Below the pieces are notes generated by a model. That model was not told where the DNA came from. It saw only the letters and a list, made by a program, of their open reading frames with translations, and did no database searches. From assembly GCA_030607765.1 (NCBI GenBank), contig JAUWJJ010000019.1, forward strand, positions 1-10,199: DNA of 10,199 nt, written 5' to 3'. This DNA is from Candidatus Aerophobota bacterium. Lineage in GTDB: Bacteria; Aerophobota; Aerophobia; Aerophobales; B3-G15. The position numbers and the translations under genes were made by a program. Shown here in pieces: positions 1 to 7,142 of the stretch (its first letter is position 1; every line of letters starts with the position of its first letter).

Positions 1-404
1 ACACTTTTCATTCCCGGGGAGCAGGTGGGCAGCACGTAAATGTTACCGATTCAGCAGTAAGGATTACCCATATTCCCACAGGGATCGTGACTCAATGCCA
101 GGATGAGCGTTCTCAATACCAAAACAAGATTAAAGCTATGCGTATTTTGAGATCTAAACTTCTCCAGAAAATTGAAGAGGAGCAAAAAAATAAAATCTCC
201 CAGCAGAGGAAGGCTCAAATTGGAAGAGGGGAAAGATCCGAGCGTATTCGCACTTATAATTTTCCTCAGGGTAGAGTAACCGACCATCGGGTTCATTTAA
301 CCCTGTATAACTTAGAGGAAATTTTAAATGGAGGGATGGATCGACTTCTTAATCCTCTGCGAAAGAAGTTAAAAGGAGAAAAAATTGTAAGTGGTTTTAC
401 CTAA
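1..404 (+). CDS. prfA: Peptide chain release factor 1 (RF1), C-terminal part; 5' end outside window
   Basis: RF1 reads UAA and UAG in the ribosomal A site and triggers hydrolysis of peptidyl-tRNA. The visible reading frame begins with the codon at 3 and gives 133 residues before the TAA at 402-404. The catalytic GGQ is coded at 24-32, in the context GAGGQHVN, followed by [15 protein letters not shown] and CQDERSQ, which are class I release factor signatures. The segment [14 protein letters not shown] at about 247-290 belongs to RF1 and separates it from RF2, which has a different sequence there. The codon-recognition domain lies upstream of the window and cannot be inspected. The end of the gene overlaps the start of mfd by 14 nt, which suggests co-transcription and translational coupling. 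The methyltransferase gene prmC, a common downstream neighbour of prfA, is not here. Confidence 0.95.
   Translation, partial: TFHSRGAGGQHVNVTDSAVRITHIPTGIVTQCQDERSQYQNKIKAMRILRSKLLQKIEEEQKNKISQQRKAQIGRGERSERIRTYNFPQGRVTDHRVHLTLYNLEEILNGGMDRLLNPLRKKLKGEKIVSGFT
373..378 (+). promoter_or_regulatory. Ribosome binding site of mfd
   Basis: AAGGAG lies inside the end of prfA, 12 nt before the GTG at 391. The in-frame TAA at 388-390 excludes any earlier start, so this site supports the GTG despite the long spacing. Confidence 0.6.
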
Positions 405-3400
405 GGCTAAGAGATTTTTGCACGGTAAAGATGAAAAAAATTATCCCTTTTGGTTGTATGGGTTAGTTCCAGAAGCTAAAGCATATGGGGTATTTTTATT
501 GTGGCAAAAACTCTCCTCCCCTATACTTTACCTCACCGTTAATGACTCAAGAGCTGAGGACATTTACCGCGACTTAATTACCTTCTACGGAAAAGAAAAT
601 GTTTTTTTTCTTCCCTTTAAAAAGGAAAACTCATCTACTCCCCGCTATCAAATTCTTTACCAATTACAAAAAAAGAATAAAATTCTGCTAGTAACTCCCC
701 TATCCACTCTCCTCCAAAAAGTTCCCTCTATAGACCTAATAGAGAAGGATAACCTTCATCTCAAAAGAGGGGAAAGTATATCTCGCGATAATCTTTCAAG
801 AAACCTCTCACAAAAAGGCTATGAATTTTCTTCCCTGGTAGAGGAAAAAGGAGATTATTCAGTAAGAGGTGGAATAATTGATTTTTACTCACCCCTGTAC
901 TCTAACCCTATAAGAATTGAACTTTTAGATGAAAAAATAGAATCCATTCGAGAATTTGATTCTTTAAATCAACTCTCTATCAGGAAAAGGGAAGAGGTTA
1001 CTATATCCTCTCGTGATGAGCTTTTCTTGGTTAAAAGAGAAAAAGGTGAGCTGTCCTATTTTATCAAAGCTTTACCTCAATCCTACTTTTTAATAGTGGA
1101 TGAGCCCTTTGAGGCAGAGGCGAAGAAATTGCTTAATCAGGAATTAATCTCTTTGCTTTTACAAAGACCCCATTTTTACCTTTCTACTTTGCCTCAGAAA
1201 ACCTTCTGGATGAGACCAAAGGAAACTTTCTCTGTTTCTTCCTCTTCGCTTAGTTCTTACAGGGGTAATCTTGATTTATTGGTTAAGGATATCAGGAAAT
1301 GGGAGGAAAAAGACTACCAGGTAACGATACTTACCTCTACCAGTGGACAAGCACAGAGACTTCAAGAAATTATTTCAGAAAAAGGAGTACAGGTTTATTT
1401 AAAGAAAGAGCTTTCTCTTCTTAATGAGACTTCCTCTCCTGTTATTAGCACAGGGGATATCCAGAAAGGTTTCATTTTAAGGGAGACAAAAGATGTTTTT
1501 ATCAGCGATGAAGATATTTTTAGAAGATACCAGGAAAGAAGAAAAAGATGGCCTCTTCAACCCCGGAGCAGAGTTATTCAAAAATGGACAGAGCTTCAAG
1601 AAGATGACTATGTGGTTCATATAGATCATGGAATTGGGATATTTAAAGGAATTACCACCCTTGAGATGGAAGGAGAAAAGTACGATTATTTTCAAATCAA
1701 TTATAAAGGGTCCGACAAGCTTTATGTGCCACCTAATCAACTTGATCGTTTGCATAAATATGTGGGTGATTCCGATAACCCTCCCCCAATTTATACTTTG
1801 GAAGGAGGGAGATGGGAGTGGACAAAGAGAAGAGTTAAAGAGGCTACTCAGGAATTAGCCTCCTCCCTTTTAAAGTTGTACTCTTTAAGAAAAGTAGTTT
1901 GCGGATATTCCTTTTCTTCTGATACAGAGTGGCAATTGGAGTTCGAAGCTTCCTTCCCTTATCAGGAGACTTCGGATCAGCTGAAGGCTACAGAGCAGGT
2001 AAAAAAAGATATGGAAAATTCTTTTCCTATGGATAGACTGATTTGCGGAGATGCAGGTTACGGGAAAACTGAAGTAGCTATCCGGGCAAGTTTTAAGGCT
2101 CTGATGGATAACAAACAAACGGCAATTTTAGTTCCTACCACTGTCCTTGCTGAACAGCACTACAGAGTCTTCAAGGAAAGAATGGCTGCTTATCCTGTGA
2201 ATATAGAGATGCTTTCCCGATTTCAATTACCTCGGAGGCAAAGAGAAATAATTGGAGATTTAAAGAGAGGGAAAGTCGATATTATTATTGGAACTCACAG
2301 ATTGATTCAAGATGATATTAATTTTAAAGATCTGGGATTGGTAGTCATTGATGAGGAGCAAAGATTTGGAGTAAAACAAAAGAAAAAATTAAGAGAGATG
2401 CACAGTACTATAGATGTTTTAGCTTTAAGTGCTACACCAATTCCTCGTTCTTTTTATATGTCTTTAACAGGCATCCGCCAATTAAGTACTATCCTTTCAC
2501 CCCCTGAGGAAAGACTCAATGTAGAAACTCGGGTAACTGAATATAATGAAGAGTTGATTAAAAAAGCTATTGAGGTGGAACTGGAACAGGGAGGACAGGT
2601 ATTTTATCTGTATAATAGAGTTAAGGAAATTAATCAGATTGCCGCTAAGGTAAGCAGAATAATCCCCGGGGCAAGTATTGCTATATCTCATGGTCAGCTC
2701 TCTCCAAAAGAATTGGAAAAAACAATGAGAGATTTTCTGCAGGGCAAATACGGTATCTTAGTATGCACCTCTATTATTGAATCAGGAATAGATATGCCCA
2801 ATGTAAACACTTTAATTGTGGAAAGAGCTGAACAATTTGGTTTAGCTGACCTTTATCAACTAAGAGGAAGAGTGGGACGGGGGAAAAGAAAAGGATACGC
2901 TTATTTTTTCTTTACCCCTGCTAAATTGCTCACTGAAAAAGCTAAGAAGCGTCTTCAAATTATCAATCAATTTAAAGGTTTTGGAGCCGGCTTTCGTATA
3001 GCAATGGAAGATCTTCAAATAAGGGGAGCAGGTAATCTTTTGGGAAAAGAACAACACGGCCATATGGCAGCCGTTGGTTTTACTCTCTACTCTCAACTTC
3101 TTTCCCGGGAAATTAAAAAATTAAAAGGAGAGAAAGTTAAGCCTTCCTTTACTATTAATCTTGATTTAGGAGTGGAAGCAAGAATTCCCTCTTCTTATGT
3201 GGCCTACCCGGAACAAAGATTGGATATTTACCTGAAGACTGGAGAGATTAAAAACGAAAAAGATCTGCTGAAGTTTAAGGAAGAGCTGAGAGATCGTTAC
3301 GGTCCCCTACCTCATCCGGCAAGAAATCTCATTCACCTGCTGGAAATAAAACTATTATCTCAGGACTTAGGTGTTACCTCTTTAAGAAGAAAAAATTCTA

Positions 3401-3591
3401 AAATTTGGGTTAGTTTTTTTCACTCTCTTCTCTTAACCGAGAAGAAGAAAGTAAAAATAAGAAAAAATCTAATTGGTGTTCAAACACTACCTCTGGATAG
3501 TAAAAATTTAATATTGGAGAGCAAAGGAAAGGGAGAAGAATTTTTAGTAAATTTAAAGAAAATTTTACAAAATATGAAAGATATGATATAA
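391..3591 (+). CDS. mfd: Transcription-repair coupling factor Mfd
   Basis: Mfd is an ATP-driven DNA translocase that removes RNA polymerase stalled at lesions and recruits UvrA for nucleotide excision repair. The 1066-residue protein has the family's domain order. A UvrB-like N-terminal module spans about 1-330, with a degenerate ATP site and the [12 protein letters not shown] block near 154. The CarD-like RNA-polymerase-interacting domain lies at about 400-480 ([19 protein letters not shown]). The RecG-like translocase follows, with Walker [10 protein letters not shown] (K559), DEEQ at 654-657, SATPIPR, and LRGRVGR at 824-830. The TRG segment is near 871-885 and the C-terminal D7 domain at about 930-1030. 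It is somewhat shorter than the usual 1,150 or so residues, but no domain is missing. GTG at 391 is chosen because an in-frame TAA sits directly before it and AAGGAG lies at 373-378, a rather long 12-nt spacing. Confidence 0.97.
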   Translation: MVLPKAKRFLHGKDEKNYPFWLYGLVPEAKAYGVFLLWQKLSSPILYLTVNDSRAEDIYRDLITFYGKENVFFLPFKKENSSTPRYQILYQLQKKNKILLVTPLSTLLQKVPSIDLIEKDNLHLKRGESISRDNLSRNLSQKGYEFSSLVEEKGDYSVRGGIIDFYSPLYSNPIRIELLDEKIESIREFDSLNQLSIRKREEVTISSRDELFLVKREKGELSYFIKALPQSYFLIVDEPFEAEAKKLLNQELISLLLQRPHFYLSTLPQKTFWMRPKETFSVSSSSLSSYRGNLDLLVKDIRKWEEKDYQVTILTSTSGQAQRLQEIISEKGVQVYLKKELSLLNETSSPVISTGDIQKGFILRETKDVFISDEDIFRRYQERRKRWPLQPRSRVIQKWTELQEDDYVVHIDHGIGIFKGITTLEMEGEKYDYFQINYKGSDKLYVPPNQLDRLHKYVGDSDNPPPIYTLEGGRWEWTKRRVKEATQELASSLLKLYSLRKVVCGYSFSSDTEWQLEFEASFPYQETSDQLKATEQVKKDMENSFPMDRLICGDAGYGKTEVAIRASFKALMDNKQTAILVPTTVLAEQHYRVFKERMAAYPVNIEMLSRFQLPRRQREIIGDLKRGKVDIIIGTHRLIQDDINFKDLGLVVIDEEQRFGVKQKKKLREMHSTIDVLALSATPIPRSFYMSLTGIRQLSTILSPPEERLNVETRVTEYNEELIKKAIEVELEQGGQVFYLYNRVKEINQIAAKVSRIIPGASIAISHGQLSPKELEKTMRDFLQGKYGILVCTSIIESGIDMPNVNTLIVERAEQFGLADLYQLRGRVGRGKRKGYAYFFFTPAKLLTEKAKKRLQIINQFKGFGAGFRIAMEDLQIRGAGNLLGKEQHGHMAAVGFTLYSQLLSREIKKLKGEKVKPSFTINLDLGVEARIPSSYVAYPEQRLDIYLKTGEIKNEKDLLKFKEELRDRYGPLPHPARNLIHLLEIKLLSQDLGVTSLRRKNSKIWVSFFHSLLLTEKKKVKIRKNLIGVQTLPLDSKNLILESKGKGEEFLVNLKKILQNMKDMI

Positions 3592-3592
3592 T
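3565..3592 (+). promoter_or_regulatory. Predicted sigma-70 type promoter for the chaperone gene
   Basis: The sequence shows TTACAA (3565-3570, four of six matches to TTGACA), a 16-nt spacer, and a perfect TATAAT at 3587-3592. TG at 3584-3585 makes this an extended -10 element (TGATATAAT). It overlaps the last codons and the stop of mfd. Transcription would begin near 3598-3600 and give a leader of about 90 nt. TATAAT can arise by chance in AT-rich DNA, but the full arrangement just before a gene with its own long leader is persuasive. No terminator for mfd is visible, so read-through is also possible. Confidence 0.6.
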
Positions 3593-3600
3593 TAACTACT

Positions 3601-3680
3601 GAAGACACTGAAAATAAGTAAAAGGCAAAGGGCTAAAGATTAAAAGAGATTGAAAAATAATTCAGTAGATACGTAAACGA
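3601..3680 (+). repeat. Degenerate 8-nt periodic array in the leader of the chaperone gene
   Basis: The mfd-chaperone spacer splits into successive octamers in one phase, for example AGTAAAAG (3617-3624), GCAAAGGG (3625-3632), CTAAAGAT (3633-3640), TAAAAGAG (3641-3648) and GTAAACGA (3673-3680). An A-run recurs at the same place in most units. The units resemble those in the middle of the array before murA, such as CTAAAAGG. The region is short and A-rich, so some periodicity could be accidental. The match to the second array is what makes it credible. I see no ORF or clear hairpin here. Confidence 0.45.
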
Positions 3681-3688
3681 AATAAAAA

Positions 3689-4669
3689 ATGAAGAAAGTT
3701 TTTTTTATAATTTTTCTGATAAGTCTTACCTTTATTTTTTTTAAATTTAATGCCGGGTGGTCCCATTCTGAGTTAGTGGATCGGGTAATAGCTACAGTAA
3801 ATGGGAAAATAATTACTGAGGGTGAGCTACAAAGGGAGATTTTTCTTGTTAGAAAAGAACTGGGGATAGAGAATGGCGACTTAGAGAAAAAAGTTATTTC
3901 GCAGATGATAGATGACTCTTTGCTTGAGCAAGAAGCAGAAGAAAGAAAAATAAAAGTTTCTTCCCTTGAAGTAGAAGAAACCGTGGAAAAAATCAGAGGA
4001 AATCTTTCTGAAGAGAAGTTTTTAGAAAGTTTAAGGAAAGAAGGATTGTCCCTTGATGAATTCAAAGAAAGACTTAGGGGACAGGTTCTTCAAGAGAGGT
4101 TGCTGTCTCAAAAGGCGGAGGAGATAAGAGAGGAAATCATAATACGGGAAGATGAAATAGAGGATTTTTATCAAAGATTAAAAGCTTACTTGCAAGGTGA
4201 GGAGAAAAAAGAAGAGGATACTGAGCGATTCTATCAATCCTATCAGGAAAAATTAAAGCAGGTTCAAATAGCTCAAATTATAGTTGAGGGAAAAGATAAA
4301 GCAGAGGAGGTTGGTTATTTATTAGAAAAGGGAGAGGATTTTTCTACTCTGGCAAAAAATTTTTCCTTAACTCCAGAAGCCGAAAAAGAAGGGAACTTAG
4401 GGTGGTTTAGTTTATTTCAGATAAAACCTTCCCTAAGAGAAGAAATTATGAAACTGAAAAAGGGGGAAGTAAGCAAGATGTTTAAAATTGAGGATGATTA
4501 TTATTGCTTTATCAAGTTAACGGATGAAAGAAAGTTTCTATTCAGTGAGTGGAGAGATAAACTTAAAAATTATCTGTTCCAAATAAAGATAGGAGAGGCT
4601 ATGGAGGCTTGGATAGTAGGGTTAAGGTCAAAAGCTCAAATCGTGATAATTGAGCCTTCTTTACAGTAA
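3689..4669 (+). CDS. Exported SurA/PrsA-type foldase with a parvulin-like domain
   Basis: This is probably an extracytoplasmic chaperone that helps outer-membrane or secreted proteins fold. Residues 1-22 form a signal peptide (MKK, a hydrophobic core, possible cleavage after A22). There is no lipobox cysteine, so it resembles periplasmic SurA more than lipid-anchored PrsA. Residues 28-165 form a SurA-N type helical chaperone domain beginning VDRVIATVNGKIIT. Residues 192-280 match a parvulin (PpiC) domain, with FSTLAKNFS and NLGWFS conserved. Both histidines expected in the parvulin active site are replaced, by Q196 and C273, so isomerase activity is doubtful. The only sensible start is the ATG at 3689. 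It lacks a clear Shine-Dalgarno, the sequence before it being A-rich. The gene stands apart from its neighbours by spacers of 97 and 213 nt. Family assignment is firm; the exact role is inferred. Confidence 0.85.
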   Translation: MKKVFFIIFLISLTFIFFKFNAGWSHSELVDRVIATVNGKIITEGELQREIFLVRKELGIENGDLEKKVISQMIDDSLLEQEAEERKIKVSSLEVEETVEKIRGNLSEEKFLESLRKEGLSLDEFKERLRGQVLQERLLSQKAEEIREEIIIREDEIEDFYQRLKAYLQGEEKKEEDTERFYQSYQEKLKQVQIAQIIVEGKDKAEEVGYLLEKGEDFSTLAKNFSLTPEAEKEGNLGWFSLFQIKPSLREEIMKLKKGEVSKMFKIEDDYYCFIKLTDERKFLFSEWRDKLKNYLFQIKIGEAMEAWIVGLRSKAQIVIIEPSLQ

Positions 4670-4688
4670 TACAAGGAATAATTACTAT
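4660..4688 (+). promoter_or_regulatory. Predicted sigma-70 type promoter for the murA operon
   Basis: TTTACA (4660-4665, five of six matches to TTGACA) is followed by a 17-nt spacer and TACTAT (4683-4688, four of six matches to TATAAT, keeping the first TA and the last T). It overlaps the stop codon of the chaperone gene. Predicted initiation near 4695 falls at the first unit of the octamer array, leaving a leader of about 188 nt before murA. The placement mirrors the promoter overlapping the end of mfd. Confidence 0.5.
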
Positions 4689-4691
4689 TCA

Positions 4692-4858
4692 GCCACAAAG
4701 ACACGAAGACACCAAGATAAATGCGTAAATGTGTGAAAGCGTTAATGGGTAAATGGATAAGAGGCTAAAAGGTGAATGAGTAAAGTGCTTCTACACTTCT
4801 ACACATTAACAGATTAACGAGATTATGGCACTTCTTTGTGCCTTAGTGACTTAGTGGC
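4692..4858. repeat. Terminal inverted repeats of the octamer array
   Basis: The left arm is 4692-4717 and the right arm is 4833-4858. Comparing the left arm with the reverse complement of the right gives 21 matches in 26 positions. The five mismatches are at arm positions 6, 10, 14, 18 and 22, exactly every fourth base. The conserved triplets alternate CAC and AAG. In a transcript the arms could close a large stem of 3-bp helices and single mismatches around the central units. There is no flanking target duplication that I can see and no encoded protein. Confidence 0.7.
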
Positions 4859-4860
4859 GG
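4693..4860 (+). repeat. Array of 21 degenerate octamers in the murA leader
   Basis: All 168 nt divide into 21 octamers in a single phase. The left end has CCACAAAG, ACACGAAG and ACACCAAG (4693-4716). The middle has units such as GTAAATGT (4725), GTTAATGG (4741), GTAAATGG (4749) and CTAAAAGG (4765). A perfect tandem pair TTCTACAC lies at 4789-4804, then ATTAACAG and ATTAACGA (4805-4820). The right end carries TGTGCCTT, AGTGACTT and AGTGGCGG (4837-4860), the inverted form of the left end. Nearly every unit contains a stop triplet and no ORF crosses the region. I recall broadly similar degenerate repeats in intergenic DNA of assorted environmental bacteria but cannot cite a named family. The function is unknown. 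Confidence 0.8.
4827..4842 (+). other. Small perfect hairpin inside the murA leader
   Basis: GGCAC (4827-4831) and GTGCC (4838-4842) can pair around the 6-nt loop TTCTTT. The T-run is in the loop and not after the stem, so this is not an intrinsic terminator. The right strand of this hairpin is also part of the right arm of the long inverted repeat, so the two folds would exclude each other. Confidence 0.4.
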
Positions 4861-4870
4861 AACTGTTAAA

Positions 4871-4874
4871 AGGA
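4871..4874 (+). promoter_or_regulatory. Ribosome binding site of murA
   Basis: AGGA lies 8 nt before the ATG at 4883. The octamer phase ends at 4860, so the site is just outside the array and would stay accessible unless the leader folds onto it. Confidence 0.7.
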
Positions 4875-4882
4875 ATAATAAA

Positions 4883-6139
4883 ATGGAGAAATTTGTTATT
4901 GAGGGAGGCGTTCCCCTTGAAGGTACGGTTAAGGTTGGTGGAGCAAAGAATGCTGCCCTGCCCATTATGGCTGCTTGTCTTTTGACAGAGGAAGAGTGCT
5001 TTCTGGAAAATATTCCTTATTTAACCGATACTCAAGTTATGGGAGAAGCTTTAAAAGAATTGGGAGTAAGAGTAGAAAGGAAGGGAGAGAAATTAAAGAT
5101 TAATGCCGGGCATCTGATCCAATATGAGGCTTCCTATGAAATGGTAAGGAAAATGAGAGCCTCTTTTCTAATTTTAGGCCCCCTCTTAGCCCGCTTGGGC
5201 AGGGCTCGGGTAGCCCTACCAGGGGGTTGTAACATTGGAAGAAGACCTATAGATTTGCACTTAAAGGGATTAAGTCAAATGGGTGCAAAAATTGAAATAA
5301 AACACGGATATGTGGAAGCTATTGCCAAAAGAAGGTTGCAAGGAGCAAACGTTTATTTTGATTTTCCCAGTGTGGGAGCTACTGAGAATATAATTCTTGC
5401 CGCCTGTTTAGCTAATGGGACTACTACTATTAAAAATTCCTCTTGCACTCCCGAAGTTTTAGACATGATTAACTTTTTAAAGAAGATGGGGGTAAGGATA
5501 GATGGTGGGGGAACTAATATTGTTAAAATTGAAGGAAAAAGGGAAATTTCTTCCGCTAATTATTCTATTATTTCTGAGCGCATAGACGCGGGAACAGTAA
5601 TGATAGCAGCAGGTATTAGCAAAGGAAAAATAACTCTAAAAAGAGGAAATCCAGATCATCTTGGGGCTCTTCTTGCAAAATTAAAGGAGATGGGAGTAAA
5701 AATTGAGATATCGGATAGCGCTATAAGAGTTAATGGAGAATCTGATATTAACCCTATTAGAGCAAGGACTCTTGCTTATCCTGGTTTTTCTACAGATTTT
5801 CAACCCCAGTTATCCTCTTTAGCCTGTCTGGCTAAAGGAAAAAGTATAATAGAGGAAAATATCTTCGAAAATAGATTTACCCATGTTCCTGAATTGAGGA
5901 GGATGGAAGCTCAGATTGAAGAAGGAAACTCAAGAATAATAATTGAGGGAGTTCCTTTCCTATCAGGAGCCCCGGTAACAGCTCCTGACATAAGGGGAGG
6001 AGTAGCTTTAGTATTAGCTGGATTAGCAGCCCGAGGAGAAAGTGAAATTTTTGAGATTCATCATATTGACCGGGGATACGAAAGATTAGAAGAAAAACTT
6101 TCTCAGCTTAAAGTGAAGATAAAAAGAAAAGAGGGTTAA
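4883..6139 (+). CDS. murA: UDP-N-acetylglucosamine 1-carboxyvinyltransferase MurA
   Basis: MurA catalyses the first committed step of peptidoglycan synthesis in the cytoplasm: transfer of enolpyruvate from phosphoenolpyruvate to UDP-GlcNAc. The 418 residues match the family's full length. The substrate-binding K22 and N23 sit in GGAKNAALP. The loop PGGCNIGRRPIDLH carries the catalytic cysteine at C116, so sensitivity to fosfomycin at this residue is expected, unlike lineages with aspartate there. D305, in STDFQPQ, corresponds to the general base Asp305 of the E. coli enzyme. The C-terminal THVPELRRM and HIDRGYE blocks are also typical. It opens a tight gene run: its TAA directly abuts the ATG of mreB. 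A predicted promoter and an unusual repeat-built leader precede it. Only one murA copy is visible here, so MurA versus MurA2/MurZ cannot be decided. Confidence 0.97.
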   Translation: MEKFVIEGGVPLEGTVKVGGAKNAALPIMAACLLTEEECFLENIPYLTDTQVMGEALKELGVRVERKGEKLKINAGHLIQYEASYEMVRKMRASFLILGPLLARLGRARVALPGGCNIGRRPIDLHLKGLSQMGAKIEIKHGYVEAIAKRRLQGANVYFDFPSVGATENIILAACLANGTTTIKNSSCTPEVLDMINFLKKMGVRIDGGGTNIVKIEGKREISSANYSIISERIDAGTVMIAAGISKGKITLKRGNPDHLGALLAKLKEMGVKIEISDSAIRVNGESDINPIRARTLAYPGFSTDFQPQLSSLACLAKGKSIIEENIFENRFTHVPELRRMEAQIEEGNSRIIIEGVPFLSGAPVTAPDIRGGVALVLAGLAARGESEIFEIHHIDRGYERLEEKLSQLKVKIKRKEG

Positions 6140-7141
6140 ATGCCTTTTAAAGGTAAAAGAATAGGAATAGATCTTGGGACTACTACTATTATAATATATT
6201 TAGAGGGAAAGGGGGTGGTTTTTAAAGAACCTTCAGTAATATCAATAGATAGTGAGTCCGGAGAAATTTTGGCTATAGGAAGTAAAGCTAAGGAAATGCT
6301 GGGCAGAACTCCTGGGAATATTATAGCTCTTAGACCAATGAAAGATGGGGTAATCGATGATTATGAAATCATAGAAAGTATGCTCAAATACTACATCAGG
6401 AAAATCTGTGGTAGATGGGAACTTTTTCATCCCTATCTTATGGTTTGTATTCCCACCGGAGGTACTTCAGTGGAAAAAAGGGCAGTAGTGAATGCAGCTA
6501 TGCGGGCAGGGGCAAAAAAAATTTTCCTGATTGAGGAACCTAAAGCAGCAGCCATAGGAGCAAGTGTAGATATAACCAGACCTGAAGGAAGTATGGTTGT
6601 AGATGTGGGTGGAGGAACTACTGATATAGCTGTTCTTTCTTTAGGAGGTATCGTGGTTGGAGAGTCTATTCGGGTAGCAGGAAATAAAATGGATGAGGCA
6701 ATTGTGAGGTATATAAAAAAAGAATACAATGTAGCCTTAGGAGAGATTAGTGCCGAGCAGGTAAAGCAAAAAGTTGGTTATGCTACGCTTCCTCCAAAAG
6801 ATGAGGAAATGGAAGTTAAAGGAAGAGATTTGATAAGCGGTCTTCCCAAAAAAATTAAAGTCAGTGCTGAGGAGATATGCAAGGTTTTATCCGAACCTTT
6901 ATCTTTCATTATAACCGGGGTCAAGACAGTTTTAGAAAAAACACCTCCAGAATTGGCAGCGGATATAATAAATCGAAAAATTGTTCTCACCGGGGGAGGA
7001 AGTCTTTTAAAAAATTTTGATCTTTTGATAGAAAAGGAAACCGGGATATCAGCTTACCTGGCGGAGGACCCTATCTCTTGTGTAGCTATTGGGACGGGAA
7101 AGTCTCTAAAGAGTATGGACATAATCAAGAAGGGATATTAA
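6140..7141 (+). CDS. mreB: Actin-like cell-shape protein MreB/Mbl
   Basis: MreB polymerises on the inner face of the membrane with ATP and guides the lateral cell-wall synthesis machinery. The 333 residues show the actin-fold signatures: phosphate-1 IGIDLGTTT at the N terminus, IEEPKAAAIGA in the middle, phosphate-2 DVGGGTTD (155-162), and the adenosine motif TGGGS (284-288). L95-F96 in WELFHP match the hydrophobic membrane-insertion loop known from Thermotoga MreB. The N terminus is short (MPFKGKRIG) and lacks the amphipathic helix of the E. coli protein, so membrane contact probably depends on that loop. GAGGG at 6131-6135 lies only 4 nt before the ATG, and the start abuts the murA stop, which suggests translational coupling. 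The usual partners mreC and mreD do not follow; radA does. A murA-mbl association is known in Bacillota, so an Mbl-type paralogue is an alternative name. Confidence 0.93.
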   Translation: MPFKGKRIGIDLGTTTIIIYLEGKGVVFKEPSVISIDSESGEILAIGSKAKEMLGRTPGNIIALRPMKDGVIDDYEIIESMLKYYIRKICGRWELFHPYLMVCIPTGGTSVEKRAVVNAAMRAGAKKIFLIEEPKAAAIGASVDITRPEGSMVVDVGGGTTDIAVLSLGGIVVGESIRVAGNKMDEAIVRYIKKEYNVALGEISAEQVKQKVGYATLPPKDEEMEVKGRDLISGLPKKIKVSAEEICKVLSEPLSFIITGVKTVLEKTPPELAADIINRKIVLTGGGSLLKNFDLLIEKETGISAYLAEDPISCVAIGTGKSLKSMDIIKKGY

Positions 7142-7142
7142 T

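Noticed and set aside
1477..1755. Minus-strand open frame of 92 codons within mfd
   Set aside because: It is a shadow of the polymerase-interacting domain coding sequence, with no start context or recognisable product.
391..3591. Truncated or frameshifted mfd, because it is shorter than usual
   Set aside because: All domains from the UvrB-like module to D7 are present in one frame, and the length is within the variation known for the family.
3640..4065. Minus-strand open frame of 141 codons over the chaperone gene start
   Set aside because: It is antisense to a clear signal-peptide gene, has low-complexity serine/phenylalanine-rich content from the AT-rich complement, no visible ribosome binding site and no recognisable domain.
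4827..4842. Intrinsic terminator for the chaperone gene
   Set aside because: The stem is only 5 bp and the T-rich run is in the loop; no U-tract follows the stem.
4692..4858. Miniature transposable element with target duplication
   Set aside because: Inverted ends are present, but no flanking direct duplication is visible and the internal sequence is periodic rather than transposase-derived. The idea is kept only as one possibility in the findings.
4693..4860. CRISPR array or tRNA-like element in the murA leader
   Set aside because: There are no conserved repeats of 25-40 nt with unique spacers, no cas gene and no cloverleaf or T-loop pattern. The period is 8 nt throughout.
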